Source: DATHWB01 sp040880725 (GTDB lineage: Bacteria > Actinomycetota > Acidimicrobiia > Spongiisociales > ZC4RG35). Taken from it: a DNA stretch of 64,000 bases. Positions 8,907-17,430 of the stretch are shown one piece after another (positions within the stretch are counted from its first letter, which is position 1; every line of letters starts with the position of its first letter). Location: contig JBBDHV010000020.1 of NCBI GenBank assembly GCA_040880725.1, forward strand, positions 62,001 through 126,000. Direction: 5' to 3'. Position numbers and translations under genes: made by a program. Below the pieces are notes generated by a model. It was not told the origin of the DNA. It did no database searches and saw only the letters and a list, made by a program, of their open reading frames with translations.

Positions 8907-9076
8907 CGCCGCTCCAGGAACGCATCGCAGAGATCGTCAGCGGGCTTCCGGAGGCCAGCGGGTTCGCTCTCGCCGGAGGCAGTGGTCTGTTGGTGCGGGG
9001 TCTGATCGATCGGGAGACACGTGACCTCGACTACTTCACGGTGCCGGGCCACAAGGGATTTCGGCAGATTTGCCAA
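8900..9076 (+). pseudogene. AbiEii-like nucleotidyltransferase, N-terminal fragment
   Basis: From a possible TTG at 8900, overlapping the previous stop, the frame reads ERIAEIVSGLP then ASGFALAGGSGLLVRGLIDR and ETRDLDYF. This is the glycine-rich and Asp-x-Asp core of AbiEii/AbiGii-type nucleotidyltransferases. Resemblance ends at about 9076, after VPGHKGF, and the frame runs on antisense into the metal-permease gene. About 60 of the usual 200-300 residues remain, so it is a truncated remnant. Confidence 0.65.
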
Positions 9077-9132
9077 CCGCCGCCAAGATCTCCGAAACCC
9101 CCCGATCATCCCTGCCGTGCAGGGTCGGCTGG

Positions 9133-10476
9133 TCAGAGCAGGGTGCGGGCTCCGTCCCACAGCAGGAACGCCCCAACGACGGTGACGGCAAGTCCGCCGA
9201 GTGCGGGAACGAGCCGGCTCGACACCGCGACCCTGCGTTCGATTCGCCGCAGACCGGAGCGACTGATCCGGAGGGCGAGCAGGCCGGCTCCTACGAGAGC
9301 CGCGGCCATTCCGATTCCGAAGAAGAAGATCAGTGTGACCCCGAACCAGGGACGTCCGATCGCCAACGCGCCGAGAAGGAGCACCACTGCCGACGCTGAT
9401 GGCACGAGCCCGCCTGCCAGTCCAAGGGCAGCAAGCGAACGCCATCCGAGATCCGGGAGTCGCTTGTGTTCGTGCTCGTGCGCGTGTCCGTGGTCGTGTC
9501 CGTGCCCGTGTCCGCGGCTGCGGAGTGCCTTGACCAGCAAGGAGAGGCCCAGGCCCGTGACGATCAGCGCAGATCCTGTCGTCAGCCACGGATAGAGCCC
9601 TTCCGGTCTGAGCACCGAGGATGCTCCGACGGTGATCAGCCCCAGGATGGCCACTCCCAGCGTATGGCTGACGGCGACGGCCATGCCCAGACCCATCGCC
9701 TGGGACGGTCTTCCGCCTCTTCCGACGAGGTAGGCCGCCATGAGGGTCTTGCCGTGCCCGGGAGCCAGGGCGTGCGTCATCCCGAGGGCGGCGGCTGCCA
9801 GCAGCGCGACGAGTCCGCCGGTCGACCCGGTTCGCGTCAGGCCTTCCGCCAACCGTTGTGTGATCGGCGCTGCCGCCACCGACGAGGCTTCACCAGCAGG
9901 TGTCGTGTCGCCGACCGTGATTGTCGCCTGTCGCTGCGCCGGCGGTGTCGCCGACGGATAGTCCTCGAGCACCGCGCTGGGTGAAACCGAAGGTATGCCG
10001 GGTGCGGTCCCGCCGACGATCACCATCTCCACCCAGCCGGTCCGTTCCGAGAACACCTCGTTCGACAGCGCGAACGTTCGGGCGGCTGAGACCGCGGCGA
10101 GGTGGCATTCGATTCGCAGGGTGTTCAGTCCCCCCTCGCCGTCCCGTAGTTCGGCGGTGGCGGCTCCGAGCACGAGGGGGACGGACGCATTGGCGGCGTT
10201 CAGCACGACATTGGCGGACTGGGCTTGGCAGAGGGCCTGGGAGTAGGAGGCGAGGTCTGACTGGGAGATACCTCCGTCTCCATCGACATCGAGATTCTCC
10301 CGGAAGGTGGGGATTTCGGCCATGTCGATCACGAGGTCGAGGGCGATCTGGTCCCCTTCGATGGTCACGCCGAGGTGGACGTTGGTGGTGAAGTTCCCCA
10401 GCGGATGGGCGGCGGCCGGCAGTGCCATTGCCCACAATGCGGCCAGCAGGGTGAGCGTGGCTGCCAAGCGTCTCAT
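9133..10476 (-). CDS. HupE/RcnA-like nickel/cobalt-type permease with extracytoplasmic N-domain
   Basis: The 447-residue protein has a signal peptide (MRRLAATLTLLAALWAMALP, cleavage near AHP), an extracytoplasmic domain of about 200 residues with an EF-hand-like loop (DVDGDGGISQSDL), then about six transmembrane helices. The permease part has the family motif HALAPGHGKT and a His-rich loop (HGHGHDHGHAHEHEH), as in NiCoT/RcnA transporters. The cargo may be Ni, Co or another metal. ATG 10476 overlaps the stop of the upstream TPR gene (ATGA), so the two form an operon. Confidence 0.82.
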   Translation of the reverse strand: MRRLAATLTLLAALWAMALPAAAHPLGNFTTNVHLGVTIEGDQIALDLVIDMAEIPTFRENLDVDGDGGISQSDLASYSQALCQAQSANVVLNAANASVPLVLGAATAELRDGEGGLNTLRIECHLAAVSAARTFALSNEVFSERTGWVEMVIVGGTAPGIPSVSPSAVLEDYPSATPPAQRQATITVGDTTPAGEASSVAAAPITQRLAEGLTRTGSTGGLVALLAAAALGMTHALAPGHGKTLMAAYLVGRGGRPSQAMGLGMAVAVSHTLGVAILGLITVGASSVLRPEGLYPWLTTGSALIVTGLGLSLLVKALRSRGHGHGHDHGHAHEHEHKRLPDLGWRSLAALGLAGGLVPSASAVVLLLGALAIGRPWFGVTLIFFFGIGMAAALVGAGLLALRISRSGLRRIERRVAVSSRLVPALGGLAVTVVGAFLLWDGARTLL

Positions 10477-11777
10477 GGCGCATGCTCGTCGAGTAGTTGC
10501 CGAACCCGGGGTCCGTGTACCGGATGGAAATACGGGTTCGTTTCCAGCGCTCGCACGAAGTACGGCTGCGGATCGGCCCCGACGGCTTCGGCGATCACGC
10601 CGGCCTGGTACAGGACCTCGGCGTGGCGGTAGCCGGTCGCGAGGGCTGCAGCCGACGCCTGGTCGGCCAGGGACAGATCGCCCACGCGGTAGGCGGCCCA
10701 GGCCAGCACCGCCCATCCGTCAGGGTCCATCCGACCCTGCATCGATGCCTCCGCCAACGCCAGCGCCCGCAGCGGGTCCCGGTCGGCGAGATACCGGGCA
10801 AGATCGCGATCGAAGACCCCTTCGGCCACCGCCGCAACCACCTCGACGAGGTCCTCGGTGCGTTCGGCGTCCACGATGCGCCCCGCCGCTCGATACACCA
10901 CCGCAAGCTCCGAGGCGGCACGCGGCTCGGGTACGTTGGCGATGGCCCGTTCGTAGAAGTCGATGGCCGCGGCAAACTCCCCTTGGCCCGCCGCCACGCG
11001 GGCGGAGACGACGAGCCCGGTGATAGCCGAAGGGTCGGCCTGCACCGCCGTGTTGGCGAACGTCTCGGCGGTTTCGATGTCGCCGGTGTCGAAGGCCATC
11101 TGGGCGGCGAATCCGGCGTACCAGGCGCGACGGGCGTGGTTCTGATCCCCGACGTCGACCGCTTCGACGGCAAGGGACCGTGCCAGGTCGATCCGGCCCG
11201 CCAGCCACGCAGCCTGACTGCGACGCACCAGGACACTGGGCGCGTCGGGAGCGATCCGTGCCAGCCGTTCCAGCTCTGCGGAAGCCGCATCGAGCTGTCC
11301 CACGGCCATCAAGGCGTCCGCCCGAACGGCTCGAACGTCCAGCCGGCCCGACTGCCGTTCGTCGGCCGCCGCCGCATGTGCGAGAGCAGCGTCGAAGTCA
11401 TGCAGAGCGAGCGCAACGCGCGCCAGGCCCACTTGCGGGCGAGGATCCGCCGGAACCAACTCATCGGCGGATCGGAAAGAACCGCCGGCAGCGGTGTACC
11501 ACTCGACCGAACCTGACGTTCGGCCCGCTTCCAACTGGAGGTTCCCCAACGCCAAGTAGTCCGAGGGCGTGCTGACCTCGGAGGTGCGCTGTTCATAGGC
11601 ACCCAGCAAGCGCTCCAGTTCGGAAGTCGAGAGGAAGGACGCCTCGATTCGGCTGTCCTCGCTGTCCGCGAAGGCCGGCGGCGGCGCACCCACCAGCGCG
11701 CGCACTGCCCAGGCCCCACCGACGAGCAGCGCCGCCGCCAAGACCAGCGCCAGCGGACGACGGAGGTGCGTGCTCAT
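10473..11777 (-). CDS. Membrane-anchored or secreted TPR-repeat protein
   Basis: The 434-residue protein starts with a membrane anchor or signal segment (about residues 8-30, ending AVRALVGAPPPAFA). The rest is built from about eight helical repeats of TPR type, e.g. DYLALGNLQLEAGRTSGSVE and LARVALALHDFDAALAHAAA. It should be a protein-interaction scaffold outside the membrane. It is translationally coupled to the metal permease and divergent from the DUF4331 gene, with a 148-base spacer between the two starts. Confidence 0.8.
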   Translation of the reverse strand: MSTHLRRPLALVLAAALLVGGAWAVRALVGAPPPAFADSEDSRIEASFLSTSELERLLGAYEQRTSEVSTPSDYLALGNLQLEAGRTSGSVEWYTAAGGSFRSADELVPADPRPQVGLARVALALHDFDAALAHAAAADERQSGRLDVRAVRADALMAVGQLDAASAELERLARIAPDAPSVLVRRSQAAWLAGRIDLARSLAVEAVDVGDQNHARRAWYAGFAAQMAFDTGDIETAETFANTAVQADPSAITGLVVSARVAAGQGEFAAAIDFYERAIANVPEPRAASELAVVYRAAGRIVDAERTEDLVEVVAAVAEGVFDRDLARYLADRDPLRALALAEASMQGRMDPDGWAVLAWAAYRVGDLSLADQASAAALATGYRHAEVLYQAGVIAEAVGADPQPYFVRALETNPYFHPVHGPRVRQLLDEHAP

Positions 11778-11886
11778 CGCAGGGGCGCGTCCCGGTTTCG
11801 AAGACATGGAGGTAGTTCGGATCCGAAGAACAGTCGGATTGGACCAATCCACCACCCTGGCCAGTCCGAACCCCCTGCGCACGTTC

Positions 11887-11906
11887 GCATGCCGCAATTG
11901 GCATGC
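11887..11906. promoter_or_regulatory. Palindrome in the divergent TPR/DUF4331 promoter region
   Basis: A perfect inverted repeat, GCATGCC-N6-GGCATGC, lies 20 bases upstream of the DUF4331 ATG and 110 bases from the TPR start. It could be a dimeric regulator's operator or an mRNA leader hairpin. The AGAAGGAGA ribosome site follows it. Confidence 0.45.
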
Positions 11907-11925
11907 ACGAAGAAGGAGACACACC

Positions 11926-14001
11926 ATGACGACCTCGATACGAGGCCGATCTCTGCTCTGGGTGGGTTCGATCGTCACTGCGATCGCGCTGGTCGCGACC
12001 GCGCTTCCCCCCCTCAGCGGTGACGCAGCCGACCACCTGGACGCTCCGGGGCTGACATCGCCCGGAGGAACGCCCACCACCGACATCAACGACCTGTACG
12101 TCTTCGAAGGCGCCAACAGCTCGAACACCGTCCTCGCCAAGACGGTTGTTCCCGTCGCGGCCGGGGATTCGACGTTCGGAGCCGATGTGCTCTACGAACT
12201 CAAGGTCGACACCGACGGTGACTTCGTCGAAGACATCTCCTACGAGCTGACCTTCAGCGACGCCCGGGCCAACGGTGCCCAGTATGTCGTGATCCAGAAG
12301 TCGGAAGGCGCCGCTGCAGCCGATGGCACCGCCAACGGGGCACTCGTCGGCTACGGCCGGGTGGGTAAGTCGCTCACCGTCAACGGTGGCGGTTCGCTCT
12401 TCACCGGGCTGCGCTCGGATCCGTTCTTCTTCGACCTCGACGCCTTCGTCAACGTCGTCGAAGGCGGCAATCTCACTTCGGGGCGCCAGTTCAACGACGC
12501 CAACAAGAGCGACTTCTTCGCGCCGTTGGACGTCCTGGGCATCGTGCTCGAAGTACCCGACTCGACCTTCGGCGGAGCGATCAACGTGTGGTCGACGACT
12601 TCGGTCGACGGAACACAGATCGACCGGATCGGACGTCCGGCCATCAACACGGTGGTCAACAGCTCGGGTGCGCTGATTGGCGCTCCTTCAGCCAACAAGA
12701 ACGTGTTCAACTCGACTGAACCCAAGGACGACGAGCAGTACCGTCCGTTCGTTCTGTCGGCGTTGAAGACGCTGTCGAGCATCGACTCGGAGGGCTCGTT
12801 CACCGACGCCCAGGCGAACGCCTATGCCGATCTGCTCCTTCCGGACGTCTTGAGCTTCGACAAGTCCTCGACCCTTCCTGCACCCCTCAACGGACGGTCG
12901 CTGTCCGATGACGTGATCTCGACCGAACTCAACATCGTCACCGGCGGAGATCCGTTGGACGTATTCGGGACCGCTCGTGACGCGAACGGGGCCATCCCCA
13001 CCCAAGGGTTGCCCGCACACGGTGACTACCTCACCGCCTTCCCGTATCTCGGGGCACCGCACGCCACCATGCCGGCGGCACCGGTTGGCCGGACGGACTT
13101 CGTGGCGAAGCTCTCCGGCAGCGGAGAAGTGCCGGCGGTCGCCACGGGCGCCAGGGGAGTGGCGACGCTGTCCGCGACGACCACGGCGCTCGATCACCTG
13201 ATCGTCGCCTACGGCCTGGAGGGAATCACTGCGGCGCACATCCATATCGGTGACGCGGACGAGAACGGACCGGTCGCGGTCGGTCTCTTCAGCGGGGATG
13301 CCTTCACCGCCGACGGCCGGATCAGCACGGGAGCCACAGTCGGCACCGGGCTCGTCGCCGGGACGATGAGCGACCTGTTCGACGTCATGAGCGGTGGGTT
13401 CGCCTATGTGAACGTCCACACCACGGACAACCCGGGTGGGGAAATCCGGGGTCAGGTCAGCGCACTTGCGACCGCAGCCAGCGGCAGCAGGTTCACTGAT
13501 GACAACGGCAACGTCCACGAATCGGCGATCGAAATCCTGGCGGCAGCGGGCATCACGAAGGGCACGTCGGCCACGACGTACTCCCCGTTCCGCTCGATCA
13601 CCCGTGGCGAGATGGCCGCATTCATCAACCGGGCGGTCAACCTGCCTCCGTCCAGCGTCGATGCCTTCGCCGACGACAACGCGTCGCCGTTCGAAGCGGA
13701 CATCAACGCACTGGCGGCAGCAGGGATCACCACCGGAACCACGGCGAGCACGTTCGAACCGAACCGCTCGATCAGCCGTGGCGAGATGGCGGCGTTCCTG
13801 GTCCGGGGCTTCGACCTCCCCGCCTCGAGCGTCGACGCCTTCGCCGACGACAACGCTTCGCCGTTCGAGGCGGACATCAACGCACTGGCGGCAGCCGGCG
13901 TGACCAAGGGCACATCTGCCACCACGTACGAACCGACCCGTGATGTGAGTCGCGCCGAGATGGCGAGCTTCGTCGCAAGGTGGGTGGGCTGGATCGACTG
14001 A
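11926..14001 (+). CDS. Secreted DUF4331-CHRD protein with three C-terminal SLH-like repeats
   Basis: The 691-residue protein begins with a signal peptide (about 1-35, cleavage near GDAADHLDAPG). A DUF4331 domain follows (DHLDAP and TTDINDLYVFEG at its start, to about residue 390). Then comes a CHRD domain at about 395-515 (AKLSGSGEVPAV, AAHIHIGDADENGPV, NVHTTDNPGGEIRG) and three S-layer-homology-like repeats. It is likely displayed on the cell surface. DUF4331 has no settled function. The start ATG has AGAAGGAGA upstream. It is divergent from the TPR-permease operon, which suggests a common system. Confidence 0.88.
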   Translation: MTTSIRGRSLLWVGSIVTAIALVATALPPLSGDAADHLDAPGLTSPGGTPTTDINDLYVFEGANSSNTVLAKTVVPVAAGDSTFGADVLYELKVDTDGDFVEDISYELTFSDARANGAQYVVIQKSEGAAAADGTANGALVGYGRVGKSLTVNGGGSLFTGLRSDPFFFDLDAFVNVVEGGNLTSGRQFNDANKSDFFAPLDVLGIVLEVPDSTFGGAINVWSTTSVDGTQIDRIGRPAINTVVNSSGALIGAPSANKNVFNSTEPKDDEQYRPFVLSALKTLSSIDSEGSFTDAQANAYADLLLPDVLSFDKSSTLPAPLNGRSLSDDVISTELNIVTGGDPLDVFGTARDANGAIPTQGLPAHGDYLTAFPYLGAPHATMPAAPVGRTDFVAKLSGSGEVPAVATGARGVATLSATTTALDHLIVAYGLEGITAAHIHIGDADENGPVAVGLFSGDAFTADGRISTGATVGTGLVAGTMSDLFDVMSGGFAYVNVHTTDNPGGEIRGQVSALATAASGSRFTDDNGNVHESAIEILAAAGITKGTSATTYSPFRSITRGEMAAFINRAVNLPPSSVDAFADDNASPFEADINALAAAGITTGTTASTFEPNRSISRGEMAAFLVRGFDLPASSVDAFADDNASPFEADINALAAAGVTKGTSATTYEPTRDVSRAEMASFVARWVGWID
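13492..14001 (+). repeat. Three 174-bp tandem SLH-like repeats
   Basis: Units start at about 13492, 13666 and 13840, exactly 58 codons apart, each with F(A/T)DDN, ALAAAGIT-type and SRGEMAAF motifs. The second and third are nearly identical in DNA over their first 90 bases, which indicates recent duplication or gene conversion. Confidence 0.85.
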
Positions 14002-14024
14002 TCCGGGATCGTCTCAGAGAAGCA

Positions 14025-14053
14025 AGGCCCCGGGGCAACTCGCTCCGGGGCCT
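14025..14053. terminator. Hairpin terminator between convergent DUF4331 and lgt
   Basis: Perfect 9-bp arms AGGCCCCGG (14025-14033) and CCGGGGCCT (14045-14053) with an 11-base loop lie 23 bases after the DUF4331 stop and 37 bases beyond the lgt stop. There is no U tract, but GC-rich hairpins of this kind commonly end actinobacterial transcripts. It would serve both strands. Confidence 0.65.
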
Positions 14054-14090
14054 CTGTCATCTCCTCGACGTCGAGCGAACGAGTGGACGA

Positions 14091-14891
14091 TCACGCTGTC
14101 CGGGTGTGGCGGCGTCGCCAGGCGAGGACGCCGATCCCCACGAGCATCGCCCCGATGGACACCCAGCCGTTCCGGCTGAGGCCCAGGAGGCGGAATGTGG
14201 TGTCGGTCCGTATCAATTCGAGGAGGAACCGCATGAGTCCGTACCCGAGGAAGTAGACCCCGATGAGGCGACCCTGCAGCTCCGGTCGCCGTCTCGAGAG
14301 CCACATGATGAAGGCGGCGAGTGCGACGTTCCACAGCGACTCGTAGAGAAACGTCGGGTGGAAGGTCGCGGCGTCGGGATAGGCCGCCGGACGATTCACG
14401 GGGTCGATTTCGACGGCCCACGGCAGGTTCGACGGGGTCCCGAAGAGTTCCTGGTTGAAGTAGTTGCCCCACCGTCCGATCGCCTGGGCGAGCGGAAGCC
14501 CAGGAGCGACCGAGTCGAGGAAGGTGTCGAGGGTCACCCCACGCGCCCGGGCCGTGAGGATCAGTGTGATCGCTCCCGCGGTCAGCCCGCCGAAGAGGGC
14601 GAGGCCGCCTTCCCAGATCGCGATGATCTTCCACCATTCGCCTTCGAAACGAGACAGATGGGTCGACACGTAGGCGAGGCGTGCGCCCAGGAAACCGAAG
14701 ATCACGACCCGCATCAGGATCTGCTCGGCGACGAGGGGGTCTCCGCCCCGGGCCTCGAAGCGTCGTTTGGTCAGCCACCACGCCAGGGCGACCCCCGTTC
14801 CCACGAAGAGTCCGTAGAAGGTCAGCCGGAGCGGACCGAGGGCGATGTGGTCGATGGGCGGGGATGGGATCGAGGCGAACACGGCGCACAT
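14091..14891 (-). CDS. lgt: Prolipoprotein diacylglyceryl transferase
   Basis: The 266-residue protein has seven membrane helices and the Lgt signature (GRWGNYFNQELFG, with NLPWAVEIDP following). The conserved His/Tyr region is FHPTFLYESLWN. It transfers diacylglycerol from phosphatidylglycerol to the lipobox Cys of prelipoproteins at the cytoplasmic membrane. Length matches the family. The gene is divergent from the sigma factor gene, with a 307-base spacer. Confidence 0.93.
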   Translation of the reverse strand: MCAVFASIPSPPIDHIALGPLRLTFYGLFVGTGVALAWWLTKRRFEARGGDPLVAEQILMRVVIFGFLGARLAYVSTHLSRFEGEWWKIIAIWEGGLALFGGLTAGAITLILTARARGVTLDTFLDSVAPGLPLAQAIGRWGNYFNQELFGTPSNLPWAVEIDPVNRPAAYPDAATFHPTFLYESLWNVALAAFIMWLSRRRPELQGRLIGVYFLGYGLMRFLLELIRTDTTFRLLGLSRNGWVSIGAMLVGIGVLAWRRRHTRTA

Positions 14892-15198
14892 GCTGGTCGC
14901 GGTGCGCCGCTACGTCTCGTCCTGCGCGCTCCATGAGAATGTCGAGGTCGGTATGTGAGCCTCCGATCGAGCCCTATTGTGGTCATGTTCGGTGATCGAC
15001 AGCAGTCGGGACAAGGGTCAGATGTCACATCGAAGGGGAATGATGCGCGTCATTCCTCTTTTTGGGATTGCATTCTGTGATGTGATGGACTGTCATCATC
15101 AGGGGAATTCGCGACGACGAACGGATGTTCGAACACTTGTGCGAGAGCTAAGAACTTTCAACGCGGGCCGAACTGGCCGGGTCGATGAGCGTGGTCGG
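14892..15198. other. Divergent spacer between lgt and the sigma-factor gene
   Basis: No gene is supported. The frame of the sigma factor stays open upstream to 14977, but its translation (Cys/Met-rich, no region 1 features) looks non-coding. The stretch around 15040-15110 is much more AT-rich than its surroundings (CATTCCTCTTTTTGGGATTG) and is the most likely promoter and leader region for the sigma gene. Confidence 0.4.
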
Positions 15199-16095
15199 AT
15201 GACCACGGACTCACTCGGGCAGTACATGGAGGGCCTGGACCGGGCTCGGCTGCTGACAGCCGAGGAAGAGGTCGAATTGGCGCAGGCCATCGAGGCCGGG
15301 GTCGAGGCGCGCACGCGCCTCGAAGAGGAAAAGGTGCGCGCCCCGGAACGTGCGAGCTTGCAGAACTTGGTCGACGCGGGTGAAGCCGCCCGCAAGCATT
15401 TCATCGAGGCGAACCTCCGTCTGGTCGTCTCCAACGCCCGGCGGTATGCCACCTCCGAGTTGGACATGCTCGACCTCATCCAGGAGGGAAACATCGGCCT
15501 GATCACGGCCGTCGAGAAGTTCGACTGGAAGAAGGGCTTCAAGTTCTCGACCTATGCAACCTGGTGGATTCGCCAGGCGATGCAGCGCGCCCGGGCGAAC
15601 CTGTCGGATGTGATCCGTATCCCGTCAGGCGTCTACGACATCCTTCCCACCGTGCGTTCTGCTTCCGACCAGATCCGAACCGAGCGGGGTCGAGCGGCTT
15701 CTCCCGAAGAGATCGCCGACGTGACCGGCCTCGCGGTCCGCGAGGTCGAAAAGGCCCTGGCGGTGTCGGCGACGATGTCCCTCGAGATGCCAATCGGCGA
15801 GGACGGCGGAGAACTCGGTGATGTCCTTGCGGACGACCAGGCGACCGATCCCGAGCGCGAGGCGGAGATTCGGGCCCTCAACGAGGCCGTGGAGTCGGGT
15901 CTGGAAGACTTGCCCGACACCCACCGCCAGGTCGTCGACCTACGGTTCGGCCTCACCGGCGGACGCCCGGCCACCTTGGCTCAGATCGGTGAGATCACCG
16001 GTTTGTCACAGCGTGAATTGAGCACGGTGCTTTCCGAGGCACTGGCCGATCTTCACCGCCGTCTGGAGTCCATGGAGGACATGCGCGTCGCCTGA
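15199..16095 (+). CDS. Primary-type sigma-70 RNA polymerase factor (group 2-like)
   Basis: The 298-residue protein has region 1.2 (SLGQYMEGLDRARLLTAEEE), a full region 2 (LRLVVSNARRYA, LDLIQEGNIGLITAVEKFDW, FSTYATWWIRQAMQRA), region 3 and region 4 with its helix-turn-helix (LAQIGEITGLSQRELSTVLS). It lacks a long region 1.1, so it fits a SigA/SigB-like group 2 factor rather than an ECF sigma. The start is placed at ATG 15199, just before region 1.2; no strong ribosome site marks it. Confidence 0.85.
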   Translation: MTTDSLGQYMEGLDRARLLTAEEEVELAQAIEAGVEARTRLEEEKVRAPERASLQNLVDAGEAARKHFIEANLRLVVSNARRYATSELDMLDLIQEGNIGLITAVEKFDWKKGFKFSTYATWWIRQAMQRARANLSDVIRIPSGVYDILPTVRSASDQIRTERGRAASPEEIADVTGLAVREVEKALAVSATMSLEMPIGEDGGELGDVLADDQATDPEREAEIRALNEAVESGLEDLPDTHRQVVDLRFGLTGGRPATLAQIGEITGLSQRELSTVLSEALADLHRRLESMEDMRVA

Positions 16096-16116
16096 CGTCC
16101 ATTCGTACCCAGGGTT

Positions 16117-16140
16117 GGATCGGACGTATGCGTCCGATCC
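16117..16140. terminator. Hairpin after the sigma-factor gene
   Basis: A perfect 10-bp inverted repeat, GGATCGGACG / CGTCCGATCC, with loop TATG starts 22 bases after the stop. It lacks a U tract and is likely a terminator or RNA-end stabiliser. Nothing gene-like follows until 16353. Confidence 0.6.
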
Positions 16141-16352
16141 AGCGCGGAGAAGCGGGAAGAAGGAACGGACAGCCGCTTCATAGCTCGTTCGGTCAATCAG
16201 GCCGGCGAGGGGCTCGGGAAGTCTTTCTTGAGGAAGTCCAACGCCGCAAACTCCTGAATAGGATGCAGGCTATTGGCCCGTCGACGGCGATTGAATCGCA
16301 AGTAACGGCTACCCTTTGGATCGAATCTACCACCTTAGGAGGAGCAATCCCC

Positions 16353-16748
16353 ATGGCAATGTCCGATGAACACAAGGCTGCACTCGCACAGGGCCGCCGC
16401 GAAGGTCGTGCTGTCAAGCACTATCTGAAGATGGTGGGGTCTCGTCGCCCGGGCCGTCCCGTGACGAGAGAGTCGCTCGAAAAGCGTATTGCCGGCCTCG
16501 CCGAGAAGATCGACGCAGAAGAGGATCCGCTCAAGAAGTTGGAATTGATCCAGAGCCGGATCGATGCAGAAGACCAAATGGCCGACATCGAGGACGCCGT
16601 GGACGCCGATGCCATCGAGAAGGAATTCATCGAGGTGGCCAACTCCTACTCGGAGCGCAAAGGCATCACCTATACGGCGTGGCGTGAGTCCGGTGTGTCC
16701 GCACAGGTACTCCGTGATGCAGGGATTCCCCGTACCCGACGGGGTTGA
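16353..16748 (+). CDS. Small charged protein with AT-hook-like motif, unknown
   Basis: The 131-residue protein has a strong ribosome site (TTAGGAGGAGCAATCCCC) before the ATG. An N-terminal basic part (LAQGRREGRAVKHYLKMVGS) leads to RRPGRP, which resembles the GRP core of AT-hooks. A long acidic coiled-coil-like helix (about 45-100) follows, then a compact end SERKGITYTAWRESGVSAQV. The composition suggests a nucleoid-associated or RNA-associated protein with a coiled-coil dimer, but I know of no experimental function for this family. Confidence 0.7.
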   Translation: MAMSDEHKAALAQGRREGRAVKHYLKMVGSRRPGRPVTRESLEKRIAGLAEKIDAEEDPLKKLELIQSRIDAEDQMADIEDAVDADAIEKEFIEVANSYSERKGITYTAWRESGVSAQVLRDAGIPRTRRG

Positions 16749-16798
16749 CACCCACTGAGAACGGTGTGGTACGGAGCGGCAAAAGCGAGGCTGGGCCG

Positions 16799-17152
16799 TC
16801 AGGCCCAGCCGAGGTCGTGCAGGCGTTCGTCGTCGATGCCGATGTGATGGGCTATCTCGTGCAGCACCGTCTTTCGGATTTCGGCTTCCAGCTCTGAGCC
16901 GTCCAAACCAAGCTGGAGGTGAGGTCTGCGAAAGATCGTGATCTGGTCGGGCATGAAGCCCGAATAGTCCCCCGACCGTTCGAGCAGACTGACCCCTTCA
17001 TAGATGCCGAGTAGCCCGTGGCCGTCAGGGTCCTGATCCTGGTTCGGGTGTTCCTCGACGACGACGATGAGGTTGTCGATCCGATCGAGCACCCATTCGG
17101 GCAACTCGTCAAGCACGGCGTCGACCACGGCTTCAAAATCCCTGCGATACAT
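16799..17152 (-). CDS. Zincin-like metallopeptidase-family protein (PF06262 type)
   Basis: The 117-residue protein ends with the zinc-binding motif KTVLHEIAHHIGIDDERL, and has the family's MPDQITIFRRPH strand before it and an N-terminal helix (FEAVVDAVLDELPEWVLDRI). Length and layout match the small bacterial zincins of this family, whose substrates are unknown. ATG 17152 is chosen; a TTG five codons upstream is also possible. Confidence 0.82.
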   Translation of the reverse strand: MYRRDFEAVVDAVLDELPEWVLDRIDNLIVVVEEHPNQDQDPDGHGLLGIYEGVSLLERSGDYSGFMPDQITIFRRPHLQLGLDGSELEAEIRKTVLHEIAHHIGIDDERLHDLGWA

Positions 17153-17354
17153 GGCCCGCCGATTCAACCACCCTTCGCACGCCTGGCGTACCCTGGGTTC
17201 CCAGGGCCCCTGGAGTGCCCTGGGAGCCCACGGTTCGAGGCAAACCGGTTGGTCTTGATACTCATCGGACAGGGGAAGGCCGCCTAGTCCTAGTGGTCAA
17301 CGTCACTTTCCTCAGATGCGACCGGTGGAGCCGGTGGTACGATTCCGGCCCTTC

Positions 17355-17426
17355 GGGCGCTTAGCTCAGCGGGAGAGCGCTGCCTTCACACGGCAGAGGT
17401 CGCAGGTTCGATCCCTGCAGCGCCCA
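17355..17426 (+). tRNA. tRNA-Val (CAC), island integration site
   Basis: The acceptor stem GGGCGCT pairs with AGCGCCC. The anticodon loop TTCACAC gives CAC, the T-loop is TTCGATC and the discriminator is A. Its last 20 bases form part of a 24-bp sequence repeated at 26002-26025, so this gene is the attachment site of the island and was restored by integration. Confidence 0.95.
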
Positions 17427-17430
17427 CTCA
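17407..17430 (+). repeat. attL: direct repeat at the tRNA-Val 3' end
   Basis: The 24 bases from the T-loop to four bases past the tRNA (core CTGCAGCGCCCACTCA) recur at 26002-26025 with one mismatch (C at 17414, T at 26009). This position inside a tRNA 3' end is typical for tyrosine-integrase att sites. Confidence 0.85.

Noticed and set aside
14977..15198. Longer N-terminus of the sigma factor, including an ATG at 15040 with an AAGGGGA site
   Set aside because: The translated stretch is AT-rich-coded, Cys/Met-rich and unlike any region 1; the domain starts right after 15199.
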